This document shows positions 22,386-32,315 of a stretch of 64,000 bases of DNA, one piece after another; positions within the stretch are counted from its first letter, which is position 1, and every line of letters starts with the position of its first letter. A model generated the notes under the pieces. The model searched no databases and had not been told where the DNA came from. It saw nothing but the letters and a program-made list of their open reading frames with translations. Source of the stretch: Mikania micrantha (taxonomy: Eukaryota; Streptophyta; Magnoliopsida; Asterales; Asteraceae); contig CM018690.1 of the NCBI GenBank assembly GCA_009363875.1, positions 2,964,788-3,028,787 on the forward strand. The letters run 5' to 3'. The position numbers and the translations under genes were made by a program.

Positions 22386-22548
22386 CCATGGTTATAGAGA
22401 AATATAGGTCATATTACGTAAACGGTTTGGCCTAGACTATAACCTAGGGACCCTTCATGTAGAGAACATAAGACTTAGGATTTTTATTTGCATATGTCTT
22501 CTGCATTTGATCATTGTACTAACTGATTTCTTTTCGGTTTTGATCAGA

Positions 22549-23645
22549 ATGCCGCCAAGAAGACCTCCACCTTTGTTGCCACCACCGAATTCACTTCCAC
22601 ACTCAGCAACACCATCACCACCTCCATCTCCTACACGTCCACCTCCTCCGCATACTCCACCTCATCAACCACCACCCAACCATGAGTTAGATCCGGCTAC
22701 TATTGCACTAACTGAGGGAAGTGATTCCCGACATGATGAACTAGATCAACTCCAACAACGACAACAGTAACAGCAACTTAACTGGTGAAGGCAGTGGGAA
22801 CACCAGACATCAACAGGACTACTCCTACAAGAACTTTCTAGGATGCAAGCCACTTGGCTTCAGTGGCAGTGAGGGAGCTGTCGGCTTGATCCAATGGATC
22901 GGGAAGATGGAAACAACCCTCGACATCAGTGGTTGTCCTGATCAGCATAAGGTGAGGTATGCTGCATGCTCGTTCAACAAACGAGCATTGACCTGGTGGA
23001 ATGCTCAGGTCCAGACTAGGGGCAGAGATGAGGCATTATCTATGCCTTGGGAAGAATTCAAGATTCTGCAGAGGGCTGAGTTTTTCCCAAGAAATGAACT
23101 GAAGAAGGTTGAGACGGAGCTGCCCAATCATGTCATGATTGGTGCTGGGCATCTGGCCTACACCACCAGATTTCATGAGTTAGCAACATTGGCACCAGAT
23201 ATAGTGCCAACAGTGGGGAAACGGATCGAGCGGTACGTCGGTGGACTGCCGGCTTCTGTCCAGGGGCATGTTATTGCCGCCCACCCAACCACTTTGGAGA
23301 TGGTTGTCACTCTGTCATAAACATTGACAGATGTAATGGTTGCCTCCGGGGCACTGAAGAAAGAAGCTGAAGCAGCAAAGGCTGGAAGCTCAAAGAAGCC
23401 GGATAAACTCATGGCAAAGAAACAGAAAGTGGTCAAGAATTATGTTGCGATCACCCAAACACCACAGGCCACACAACCACAACCACAGCAGTTCAAGAGG
23501 CCCTACACTGGCTCAACACCACTGTGCAACAACTGCCAATACCATCATCAACCAACTTCTCAGTGCATGCAGTGCAATAACTGTGGGAAGTTTGGTCATT
23601 GGGCCATTCAATGCAAGAGCACCGGGGCTCAGAACAGGAACAACC
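22549..23645 (+). pseudogene. gag, internal C (truncated)
   Basis: The start MPPRRPPPLLPPPN at 22549 is homologous to gag of B. A 20 bp deletion relative to B near 22710 shifts the frame and a stop follows at 22768. Capsid motifs persist downstream (IQWIGKMETTLDISG, KRALTWWNAQVQTRGR), with a stop at 23318, next to but not the same as the TCA to TAA change in B. The knuckle CNNCGKFGHWAIQC is intact. Shortly after CKSTGAQNRNN the Ty3 sequence ends and copia sequence begins without any LTR terminus. Confidence 0.9.
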
Positions 23646-24315
23646 GTTTGCTGCTATAAATTTTAATAATCCATCTTCAAAAATGATTTCTGATGACAAT
23701 TTTGTTTCAAAACCTTTGGATTTTTCTGTTTTCAAAAGCTCAGTGCCTTTCATTCCTTTTGCTTTAAGTACTGATAATGCTTGTTTGAATGCTGAAAATG
23801 TTGATTGCACTCTTTCAAATATGTCTGATTGGGATTTCATTAATACATTGAAGGCATCTGGTTCAAGTTCTAGCTGTAGAACTAGTACAAATGTTGTCTC
23901 AAATTCTGGTGATGATTTGCAAAGGGACATTAAACTTCATAAAAATGATACATTTATTGAAAATCCTAAGGTTGCTAGATATGTGCCACCAAAACCTAAA
24001 ATAGAAATTAAACCTCCTTCTTCAAGCTCTTTTCAAAATCATAACAAAAGGGGTGTCAAGCATAAGGCTGTTATGAAGCAACGGGATCACCACAGTGCAA
24101 ACCAATCAGTAAAACGTCAAACATGCTTTCACTATGGAGTTCCCGGACATGTTGCACGAAATTGCAAACATGACTCGTATGCTTCTTTAGCAAGAACCAA
24201 TCAGAAGGCTAAGTCACGAAATGAAAAACAGTCTAAGTCAATGAAGATGCATAAATCTAAGACTATTACTAGATCTCATTTCAAACCAAGGCCCTCTGAT
24301 GGTAATTGGCGATAA
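23646..24315 (+). pseudogene. Copia gag fragment with zinc knuckle remnant
   Basis: A plus-strand open frame runs from the Ty3 junction to TAA at 24313. It is rich in Ser, Lys and Asn, with YVPPKPKIEIKPPSSSS and a knuckle CFHYGVPGHVARNC whose second Cys is Tyr. This layout is typical of the C-terminal gag of plant copia elements such as Sireviruses. It is joined in frame to Ty3 gag upstream, making an accidental chimaera. Confidence 0.75.
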
Positions 24316-25081
24316 GTGAATCATCAGAACAAACCAAAGGTTGGGCGAGAAAAATTTCACATCTCAAAACCCCACAAATTTCACAAATTCACATCTTCAC
24401 CCCAGTCATCCATTAAACATGCAAAGTTCAAATTATTTTCACTTAATGTTGCTACATCCACATATTGTTTTGGACAACCTAGATTTAAGATGGTCAGGGT
24501 TCCAAAAACTAATTAATCTTGTAATGTGTGCAGGAATGACTATGGAGGAATTTCCTCAAACTTTGGTATGTGGATAGTGGCTGTTCCAGGCACATGACAG
24601 GAGACATCTCCCAGCTTACAAATCTTGAGCATTATGAAGGGGGAACAGTCTCAAATGGAGCCTTAAATCTTTAAAATGACAACTATGTTCCTGAACTCAA
24701 GCACAGTCTGCTCAGTGTGTCACAAATGTGTGACAAAGGATACTCCAGTCATTTTACAAGCAAAGAATGTCTCATTCTCAAACCTGGCATCATCATTCTT
24801 GAATACTGGATTTTGGTCAAAGCTCAACGAAGACAAGATGCGTACTATCTGAACAAAATGCCATGCTTTGGCATCATCGTCTAGGTCATGCAAATCTCAA
24901 GAATCTGAATCGAATTGCAAAAGGGAATATTGTCCGAAATCTTCCAATCAAAGACTTCATAATGATTGAGAAGTGTGTTGCATGTGCCAAAGGGAAGCAT
25001 CACCGAAAGCCTCACAAGCCAAAAATATTCAGATCCATTGACTATCTTCTGCAGCTCCTTCATATGGATTTATTTGGTCTA
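24316..25081 (+). pseudogene. Copia protease and pre-integrase fragment
   Basis: The frames hold protease (YVDSGCSRHMTGD, then HSLLSVSQMCDKGYSSHF) and the GAG-pre-integrase zinc domain (LWHHRLGHANLKNLNRI, CVACAKGKHHRKPHK). The last part ends at LLHMDLFGL, the start of the integrase core. Frameshifts near 24560 and 24860 and a stop at 24673 break it. It is cut at 25081 by an inverted copia LTR. RT and RNase H are missing. Confidence 0.82.
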
Positions 25082-25741
25082 TGTTGAAAACTCAGAGAGG
25101 CTGTTTAACTAGGGACAAAGACTTTAGTCAAAGCTTTGATATTAGCTCCCTCTGAAGTTTTACACTAAGTTATTTTTGTTGTTTAGTTTTTGCTAGAAAG
25201 AGAGAAGAACAGAATAATAGCACAAGGAATTTTGGGGGAAGTAATTCAAATTTCTCAAGGAATGTTGGGACTTAAATACCCAACATTCAGAGTTACAAGA
25301 CAAGAAATAAAAAGACAAATAGCTGACACTGTTACAGACACTGAATCATCAGAATAGCAACAACAACGCAAACAAGAGTCTTCAGGAGTCTTCAGAAGTC
25401 TTCAGTTCTTCCGAGGTTGAGATAGTTGTGTTGAGGCTCAGTGTTATTCTTTCAGAAGATGTTTATCGGAAGGTGATAGAACAATCAGTTATTTCGGAGT
25501 TGTCTTCCGAACCATTTGATGTATTCCGAAGAGATAATAGTCAGCTAATGTCTTCCGATGTAGAGAAGTTCAGCGGTAGTTTTTTTGGCGAATCTTCCAC
25601 TGTTGGTGTTCCGATGCTGAAGAAGTTCTTCAGTCGGAAGAGAGTGTTTTCAGAAGAGAAGTATCCGCGGTTGGTCAATCCGCGGTTTCATTCATTTGTC
25701 TGGCTTCAGTGTTTTTGCTCATCAGTCCTTATTTTTCAACA
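25082..25741 (-). mobile_element. Inverted copia LTR
   Basis: On the minus strand it begins TGTTGAAAAATAAGGACTG and ends GAGTTTTCAACA, matching the plus-strand LTR at 26355-27070 but shorter (660 against 716 bp). Flanks GTCTA and GTGAT do not form a target duplication, and the sequences on either side come from different parts of a copia element, so it marks a rearrangement rather than a clean insertion. It is rich in TTCCGA/TCGGAA. Confidence 0.8.
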
Positions 25742-26330
25742 GTGATCATCCTGAGCTTTGGAAAAAAGCCACTTCACTCTCCACCACTATAGTGTCCCAG
25801 CTCAATAATGCCAATCCAAATTGCTTGACCATCTGTTAAATGCACCTATGGGAAGCCTAGGGGTTGGGTCTGCAGAATCTCCATCTGCTGCCAACTTCAG
25901 ACCTTGCGTTGAAGTTGGAAATGAAATTCTTCCTGATCTTCTGAGGCACTATGATCCTCATAAGTATGTTGTAGTAAAGAAGGTACTTGATTCAAATGAT
26001 CAAGTAAAAATAAGAGAAATAATTCACTGGCCTGCTGGATCTCCTCTCCCTTTGGGTCCATCTTCTAAGTCCCAACCTCCTCAAATCAAAAACTCCTGAA
26101 CTAGGATAAAAAGATGGTTCTATGACTCTGTCTCCAAGAGCATGATCATTGAGAGATACAACGGTTCAAGATCCTTCTTCTCAGATTGGGATGAAATTCT
26201 CAATCTACCAAATAATGATCTGAAGGAACTGCAGCATATGAATCTGGATAATGCTGATACAGAATATGAAGTTCTAAACTATGTGCGGACTCTTAGAAAT
26301 AAAATTAGTCTGGCTCTTAGACAAAAATAA
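25742..26330 (+). pseudogene. C-terminal part of copia post-pol ORF
   Basis: Two open stretches in a common frame, separated by a stop at 26097, read NEILPDLLRHYDPHKYVVV ... IHWPAGSPLPLGPS and MIIERYNGSRSFFSDWDEIL ... NYVRTLRNKISLALRQK, then TAA. The stop lies 24 bp before a polypurine-like stretch and an LTR, where plant Sireviruses carry an extra ORF after pol. I take it as that ORF's end from the upstream copia element. Its function is unknown; the label envelope-like is used for some relatives without proof. Confidence 0.6.
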
Positions 26331-26354
26331 ATGATTTTGGCTTCATCGGGAGAT
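26331..26354 (+). other. Polypurine-like tract before copia LTR
   Basis: CATCGGGAGAT immediately precedes TGTTGGAAAATAAGG, the LTR start. It makes the LTR at 26355 a 3' LTR for the upstream fragment as well as a 5' LTR for the next element. Confidence 0.55.
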
Positions 26355-27070
26355 TGTTGGAAAATAAGGACTGATGAGCAAAACCACTGAAGCCAGACAA
26401 ATAAATAAAACCATGGATTGACCAACCGCGGATACTTCTCTTCTGAAAACACTCTCTTCCGACTGAAGGAGTGCTTCAGCATCGGTACACCAATAGCGGA
26501 AGATTCGCCAAAAAAGAACTACCGTTGAACTTCTCTACATCGGAAGACATTAGCTGACTATTATCCCTTCGGAAGACAACCATTGCTTCGGAAGACATCA
26601 AATGATTCGGAAGACAATCTCCGATTCTGAAATCTCTAATTGATCAATCAGCTTCAGATGAACACCTTCCGAAAGAATAACCGCTGAGCCTCAACACAAC
26701 TATCTCAACGTCGAATTAACTGAAGACTTCTGAAGACACCTGAAGACTCTTGTTTCCGTTGTTGTTGACTTTGTATTAGTTGTACTATTCTGATGATTCA
26801 GTGTCTGTAACAGTGTCAGCTATTTGTCTTATTATTTCTTGTCTTGTAACTTTGAATGTTGGGTATTTAAGTCCCAACATTCCCTGAGAAATTTGAATTA
26901 CTTTTCCCCAGAATTCCTTGTGCTATTATTCTGTTCTTCTCTCTTTCTAGAAAAAAACTAAACAACGAAAATAACTTAGTGGAAAAGTTCAGAGGGAGCT
27001 AATACCAAAGCGTTGACCGTGTGTCTAAAGTCTTTGTTCCTGGATAAACAGCCCCTCCGAGTTTTCAACA
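26355..27070 (+). mobile_element. Copia (Sirevirus-like) LTR, shared by two elements
   Basis: This 716 bp LTR has ends TGTTGG...TTCAACA. It follows a polypurine-like tract and is followed by a primer site. TCGGAAGA recurs many times between 26500 and 26640. It belongs downstream to the large copia element whose pieces are at 27071-28003, 39706-43826 and 55868-58936. Confidence 0.85.
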
Positions 27071-27072
27071 AT

Positions 27073-27084
27073 TGGTATCAGAGC
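27073..27084 (+). other. Primer-binding site, copia element
   Basis: TGGTATCAGAGC begins 2 bp after the LTR, complementary to initiator tRNA-Met, as is usual for plant copia elements. Confidence 0.9.
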
Positions 27085-27299
27085 ATTGTCCTTAGTCTTG
27101 GTTTTACCATCAAGACTAAAACTCAAAGCTCTCCATGATATCTTGTTGTTTAGTTTTCTGTGTTCTGCTTCTTATGTTTTTCTACTTTTTAAAATCTACA
27201 GGTGTTTGGTTTTGAACTAAGCTATGTTCAAAAACCATTCTGACAAACTACCTTGAGAACTCATCACTCTTTGATTTACTCATAATTGTTTGTGAACCT

Positions 27300-28003
27300 A
27301 TGGCAGAAAAATTCACTTTAGACCCTCATAACATCGGCTCTACTACTAAGCCACCAATCTTGGTAAGGCATCAATATAATATATGGCATAGAAGGATGTT
27401 ACACTTCTTTTCCAACAATCATATTGGATGTTGGAAGTCTGTGATGTTCGGACCTCAAAAACCAATGGTCTTGGACACAGAGACTAGAGACCATGTCCCT
27501 AAGGATCCTCGAAATTACACCGAAGAAGCCTTCCAGAAATTGGAGTTTGATGCCAAGGAACATGCTCAGCTGGCTATGGTCCTCCCGAATGAAATATATT
27601 ATGGTCTTCTTCACCACGAGTCCGCTAAGGACTTGTTGAATGCTCTAAAAGAGCAGTTCGGTGGTACCGATGATGTTGTGGCCAATATAAGGGAGATATT
27701 GGCTCAACTGTATGAGACCTTCTGCCAACTAAATAATGAGTCACTGACTCAGCAATTTGAAAGGTTCAGTTCTCTCTTAAGTGAACTAAAATTAGCTGGT
27801 CAAGTGTTCCCCCTATTTCTGTTCTTAATCGATTCTTGAGATCTCTTCCTGATAAATCGGAAACTTATTCCATAGTCATGAGATCTTCGCCAGACTTCGG
27901 CAAACTCTCACTTACCTAACTCCATGGTAAGTTGCTCACTTTTGAGCAGGATATTGACTAGAAAAGAAAACTAATAAAGTCTGGTAAATCAACAGAAGAG
28001 TAC
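27300..28003 (+). pseudogene. Copia gag, N-terminal part
   Basis: ATG at 27300 starts MAEKFTLDPHNIG. The capsid portion contains VRHQYNIWHRRMLHFF, then AKDLLNALKEQFGGTDDVV and EILAQLYETFCQLNNESL, the layout of copia gag (UBN2-type) proteins. The frame ends at 27837 through a frameshift; SLPDKSETYSIVMRS follows in another frame, with further stops at about 27917 and 27960. It is then interrupted at AGTAC by the minus-strand Ty3 element and resumes at 39706. Confidence 0.85.
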
Positions 28004-28992
28004 TGTCACACCCCCAAATTCCCACTCGTGGTGTCAGTCCACGTGGGTGTGACGTGTCCAGAATCACAGCTCAAGGTCATATAGAACAACTCTATATGCG
28101 TTTACAAATCCAAGTTTGACACATACACTTGATAAAATAGTTTGCAGCGGAAAATAAAGTTATCATAACATGCAGCGGAAAGATAGTTGTTTACACAGCG
28201 GAAATTAAATTGTCAACACAACATTGTTTAAACATGACCCAAAAGTAATTGTTTTTCAAAAGACTGATAACATGAATGCGGGATCCTATGCCCATAATCC
28301 CTAATGTGCATTCCTGCTCCATAGTCAGCTAGTTACCTGAGAATACAAGTTAGAAAAAGTGTCAACACAATGGTTGGTGAGTTCACAGGTTTTGATATAC
28401 ATATAGTAATGAAAGTGTGTCATGCTGTTTATCAAATGTTAGTACCGAGCCCTAGGCCCAAAGTGTCAGTGCGTCACTACCGAACTAGACTTGTTTGTCC
28501 TTGCCTCCGCTATGCCTCGTATGCATAGCAAGTTAGGTCAGAATTTGCACGGGTTATGACATCCAGTCAACATAGTGCCCCGTGGGGTTAGTCATTCCCC
28601 TAATGGATCCATCCAAATCTACCACGTTGTTCGTACATTAACGGTAAGACTTTGTGAGGGCTTGTCACGAGTTCAACACTTAATGTTTGTCCAATAAACC
28701 AGCATACACCAAAAATGTTTGTAATAGTAATAATGTTTGACTCGATGCAACTAGTATTCTCCCCCTATTTAAAAGCGTTTGAAAAGAGTAAAGAGGGGTC
28801 GTAAACTCACCTTAGTGATATGAATGCGTATAAGCGTAAGCTCCTTGAGAAAGTAGCGCGTCGGTCACCGGCAACCTATATCGTACACCGTACGTGAGTC
28901 CGTGTAAGTGACCGTGCTAGTGTTCGTGTTAGTGCTCGTGTTTGTGTCCAACAACCCTAGGTTGTTCATGTTTGCCCGTGTCGGTCCACAAT

Positions 28993-29070
28993 GACCGTGT
29001 TTGCTAGTGTTGGTCCACATTGACCGTGTTTGCTCGTGTTGGTCCACATTGACCGTGTTTGACTAGAGTT
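28993..29070 (-). repeat. 29 bp tandem repeat in LTR
   Basis: GACCGTGTTT recurs at 28993, 29022 and 29051 with TTGGTCCACATT between. The other LTR has the same array at 37748-37830 with an extra GACCGTGTTT, a small length change since insertion. Confidence 0.8.
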
Positions 29071-29179
29071 GACCGTGTCAAGTCAACGACCCGTTGGTGA
29101 ACCGTGTGACGGTTGTGATTCGTGTAGCAAATGTTTAAGTGCTCGTCGTGTGCAAAACACGTAAGTCGCGTCTATGGAC

Positions 29180-29667
29180 AACTTACTATTTATAGTAAGT
29201 TTCCATTTTTGGAAAGTTCACAAAGCATACCGGTTTTATAGTTCTAGCATGTTCAATAGTCCTACGTGATCATGTTAACACATAGCAAATCATCATACGA
29301 ATTCATATAAGTCGTTTTCATCATGTTAGTGCACAAAAGTTTCCTAAAATGGAAAGTTTCCATTTATAGCATAAGTGACATCGGAAACCATCTAACTTAG
29401 CATCTAATCCACATATTATAACATAATAAGTCATTTAGCATGCTCAAATAATACAACACGTTGACAAATCGGTTTTTGTAAAAATAAAGTTACTATAAAT
29501 AGTAACTTTATGGTTTTTCCATAAAAATGACCATTTAACATTTCTAAACCTATTTTCATGTTACAAATCATCAAACTAATCCATCTAACATCATTTAAAC
29601 ATGTCAACATAACCTAACTCATCACTTAGCAATATTTCATCAACAAAAGTTACTAATTATAGTAACT
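29180..29667 (-). repeat. Palindrome series of AGTTACTA / TAGTAACT type
   Basis: Perfect short-loop inverted repeats: 29180-29201 (arm AACTTACTAT, loop TT), 29485-29510 (arm TAAAGTTACTAT, loop AA, 12 bp arms) and 29648-29667 (arm AGTTACTA, loop ATTA). TTTCC/GGAAA fold-backs are near 29200 and 29340. The 5' LTR has the corresponding series. Confidence 0.7.
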
Positions 29668-30470
29668 ATGTCAAAATACCCATGAACATCATTAAAATCA
29701 CATTCTAACCTTATCATCATCCTAATAACATCTAAACAACCATCCATGAACATGCATGACACCAAATATCGTTCACATTCTCATTTCATAAGTAAAAAGT
29801 TACTATTAATGGCAAGTTTCATCAAAATCATAATTTTGGCCATTTCAACATCATCCAATCATGTGAAGATCTTCTAATATCATTTATAAACACATTTACA
29901 ACTACAAGATCACTCCATGAGTCATGGATCATACATGCATGGCACTTTTTCAACATTTTATAACCAAATAATGATATTCTCCTAAACACATCATCATAGA
30001 TCATCACCAAATGCATGCTAATCATGTTAGATCATCATAAATCACATCAAAACTAATAAACCCATAAACAAAATTCGTGCATGTGCTTTACCCATGCTTG
30101 CATGTGTGATTTATCACTTGCATGTGAGTGTAGGAATGAAAAGAGTGTGTGTAAACGTGTAGGGGATACCTCACAAGCTTTAGATCGACAAGAGGGTGTT
30201 GGAGCAGCTCTGGAGACTTCTGGACAGCAGCTCTATCAGTCAACAAGGAGGTGGTGATGGTGGTTGAGGTCTAGAGGTCTCCCTTCAATGGTGTTCAAGC
30301 TTCCAAGAGCTTCAATTCTTCAAAAATGGCTTCTAAGAGCTTCAATGGTGATGTTGCAGGTGAAATGACGAAGTAGAGCCGAATTATGGTGCTAGAGCTC
30401 GGGAGAAGTGTGTAGGGGTGGCTGGAAATGATGGTGTCTTGGTTAAATAAAGATTCTGCGAACTGGGTCT

Positions 30471-30595
30471 TGTCGCGTAGCGCGACATGTATAAGAGAAT
30501 CTCTCGCGTAGCGCGAGAGGATGCGGGGTTCAAATTTCCCCCACCCACCTGTCGCGTACCGCGACAGGTTCTTTGTGGGCCTTCGCGTAGCGCGA
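30471..30595 (-). repeat. Four palindromes with GCG(C/G)TACGC core, 3' LTR
   Basis: 30471-30487 has arms TGTCGCG; 30501-30519 has arms CTCTCGCG; 30547-30569 has arms ACCTGTCGCG (10 bp, perfect); 30583-30595 has arms TCGCG. Each surrounds a 3 nt loop TAG or TAC (plus strand). Outer arms differ between the four but remain mutually complementary. In the 5' LTR the first three are at 39214-39230, 39244-39262 and 39290-39312. They lie just upstream of the TATA-like box. Confidence 0.8.
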
Positions 30596-30847
30596 CGGGT
30601 TTCTGGGGAGGCCCAATAGGCCCATTTTCATTAGTTTGATCCGTTCGTCGCCACTTCCTCGTTTTCGAACTATCGTTTGGCCTTGTTTGAACTTCCAAGT
30701 TCAATGTGTGAGTGTTTCGTGAGGTTTCGAGTGTTGTGCTACACAATGTGCTTGTCGTTCACCAACGTTTGTGTGTTTTGACACGTGTGTGCTGTTTGCC
30801 GACAATTCCACGAATTATCAAGTCATGTGTCAGTGTTCGTATTGTCG

Positions 30848-30891
30848 TGCCACGTGTCACACTAAATTAATCTAATTCTAGTGCCACGTGT
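30848..30891 (-). promoter_or_regulatory. Paired G-box/ABRE-like motifs
   Basis: GTGCCACGTGT at 30848-30858 and 30881-30891 (plus-strand reading), 33 bp apart, the same pair as in the solo LTRs. In the 5' LTR both first positions have mutated (ATGCCACGTGT, GTACCACGTGT), but CCACGTGT is kept. Confidence 0.5.
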
Positions 30892-30957
30892 ACATAAAGC
30901 ATTTCAATAAACATTTAAATAAATAGGTTGCTGACCTGGAAATTACGGGGTGTCACA

Positions 30958-30966
30958 TCCTCCCCA
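30958..30966 (-). other. Polypurine tract
   Basis: The minus strand reads GGGGAGGA directly before the LTR start TGTGACACC. Confidence 0.8.
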
Positions 30967-30992
30967 TGTTAGAAAGAATTTCGTCCCGAAAT

Positions 30993-32315
30993 TCAACTTG
31001 TGTTGCTAGTGTTTGTTTGTTCCGCGAACAGGTGTGGGTACTTTTGTTTCATCTGGTCTTCACGTTCCCACGTGAATTCCGGTCCTCGTCGCGAATTCCA
31101 TCGCACTTTCACTATTGGAATCTTGCTGAGTTTGAGCTTCTTGGTTTCCCGGTCCATAATCTCCACCGGTTCCTCAACGAAGTTCAATTGTTCGTCGATT
31201 TGTATTTCCTCAAGAGGAACAACAAGTGTCTCATCAGATAGGCACTTTCTGAGGTTCGAGATGTGGAATACGTTGTGTACACTGCTCAGTTCAACTGGCA
31301 GGTTCAGTTCGTTGGCCACAGGGCCTATTCGTTTAGTAATCTCGAAAGGTCCAATGTAACGAGGGTTCAACTTTCCTCGTTTGCCAAACCGAATGACCCC
31401 CTTCCAGGGCGAGACCTTGAGTAACACTCTGTCTCCCACCTGGAACTCTAACGGTTTGCGTCGCTTGTCGGCATAGCTTTTCTGTCTGTCCCGAGCTGCT
31501 GCCATTCGTTTGCGTATTTGCACGATCTTCTCAGTTGTCTCGTGCACCAGTTCTGGACCAGTCAGTTGGCTGTCTCCAACTTCCGCCCAGCAGATGGGTG
31601 ATCGACACTTACGTCCGTAAAGTGCCTCGAATGGTGCAGCTTGGATGCTAGTGTGGTAGCTGTTATTGTACGAAAACTCAACTAATGGTAGATGAGTTTC
31701 CCAGCTACTTCCAAAGTCAATAACACATGCCCGAAGCATGTCCTCCAGGGTTTGTATAGTTCGCTCACTATGTCCGTCCGTCTGCGGGTGGTAAGCGGTA
31801 CTCATGTCCAATCTCGTGCCCAAAGCCTTATGCAAGGACTTCCAGAAATGCGACGTAAAGCGACTGTCGCGATCAGAGATTATCGAGTTTGGTACTCCGT
31901 GTCGAGTGACCACTTCCTTTATATAGATATGAGTGAGTTTGTCTAGCTTGTCAGTCTCCTTGATAGGTAGGAAATGAGCAGACTTTGTCAGTCGGTCTAC
32001 GATAACCCAGATGGTATCGCAACCATTTGCCGTCTTAGGCAGTTTAGTTATGAAGTCCATGGAGATCTGCTCCCATTTCCACATTGGTAATTCCGGTTGC
32101 TGAAGTAACCCTGATGGCTTCTGGTACTCCACTTTAACCTTTGAGCACGTTAGACACTTACTCACGTAAGTTGCTATTTCGGCTTTCATGTTTGGCCACC
32201 AGTAAGTTGTCTTCAGATCATGATACATTTTGTCAGAGCCCGGATGTATGGAATACCGGCTCTTGTGTGCTTCGTCCATCACTACTTCTCTCAATCCCCC
32301 GTAGCGGGAATCCAA
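30993..32315 (-). CDS. Integrase and chromodomain, full-length Ty3 element
   Basis: An open frame of 440 codons. It holds the zinc-binding region (HPGSDKMYHDLK ... CLTCSKVKVEY) and the complete catalytic triad: D in SMDFITKLP, D in IISDRDSRFT, E in DGHSERTIQ. The C-terminal domain has VGDRVLLKVSPWKGV and RYIGPFEI. The chromodomain spans EEPVEIMDRETKKL to FTWEREDQM, and the protein ends AEQTNTSNTS. It would insert cDNA into the genome, with the chromodomain guiding target choice. It is cut off from the rest of pol by a frameshift near 32300 (upstream frame IWIPATGD then stop; downstream frame RYGGLREVV), so it is probably not made as a polyprotein. Confidence 0.9.
   Translation of the reverse strand: MDSRYGGLREVVMDEAHKSRYSIHPGSDKMYHDLKTTYWWPNMKAEIATYVSKCLTCSKVKVEYQKPSGLLQQPELPMWKWEQISMDFITKLPKTANGCDTIWVIVDRLTKSAHFLPIKETDKLDKLTHIYIKEVVTRHGVPNSIISDRDSRFTSHFWKSLHKALGTRLDMSTAYHPQTDGHSERTIQTLEDMLRACVIDFGSSWETHLPLVEFSYNNSYHTSIQAAPFEALYGRKCRSPICWAEVGDSQLTGPELVHETTEKIVQIRKRMAAARDRQKSYADKRRKPLEFQVGDRVLLKVSPWKGVIRFGKRGKLNPRYIGPFEITKRIGPVANELNLPVELSSVHNVFHISNLRKCLSDETLVVPLEEIQIDEQLNFVEEPVEIMDRETKKLKLSKIPIVKVRWNSRRGPEFTWEREDQMKQKYPHLFAEQTNTSNTS

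Larger units (their letters stand above)
28004..30957 (-). repeat. 3' LTR of full-length Ty3 element
   Basis: 2.95 kb, minus-strand ends TGTGACACCCC and GGGGGTGTGACA. It is the same family as the solo LTRs at 3227 and 16682. It holds paired G-boxes (30848-30858, 30881-30891), four GCG(C/G)TACGC palindromes (30471-30595), a TATA-like TTTATTTAA near 30443, AGTTACTA-type palindromes, and a 29 bp tandem repeat at 28993-29070. Confidence 0.93.

Noticed and set aside
28993..29070. Possible satellite seed from GACCGTGTTT repeats
   Set aside because: Only three 29 bp units are present, so this is listed only as a small LTR repeat.
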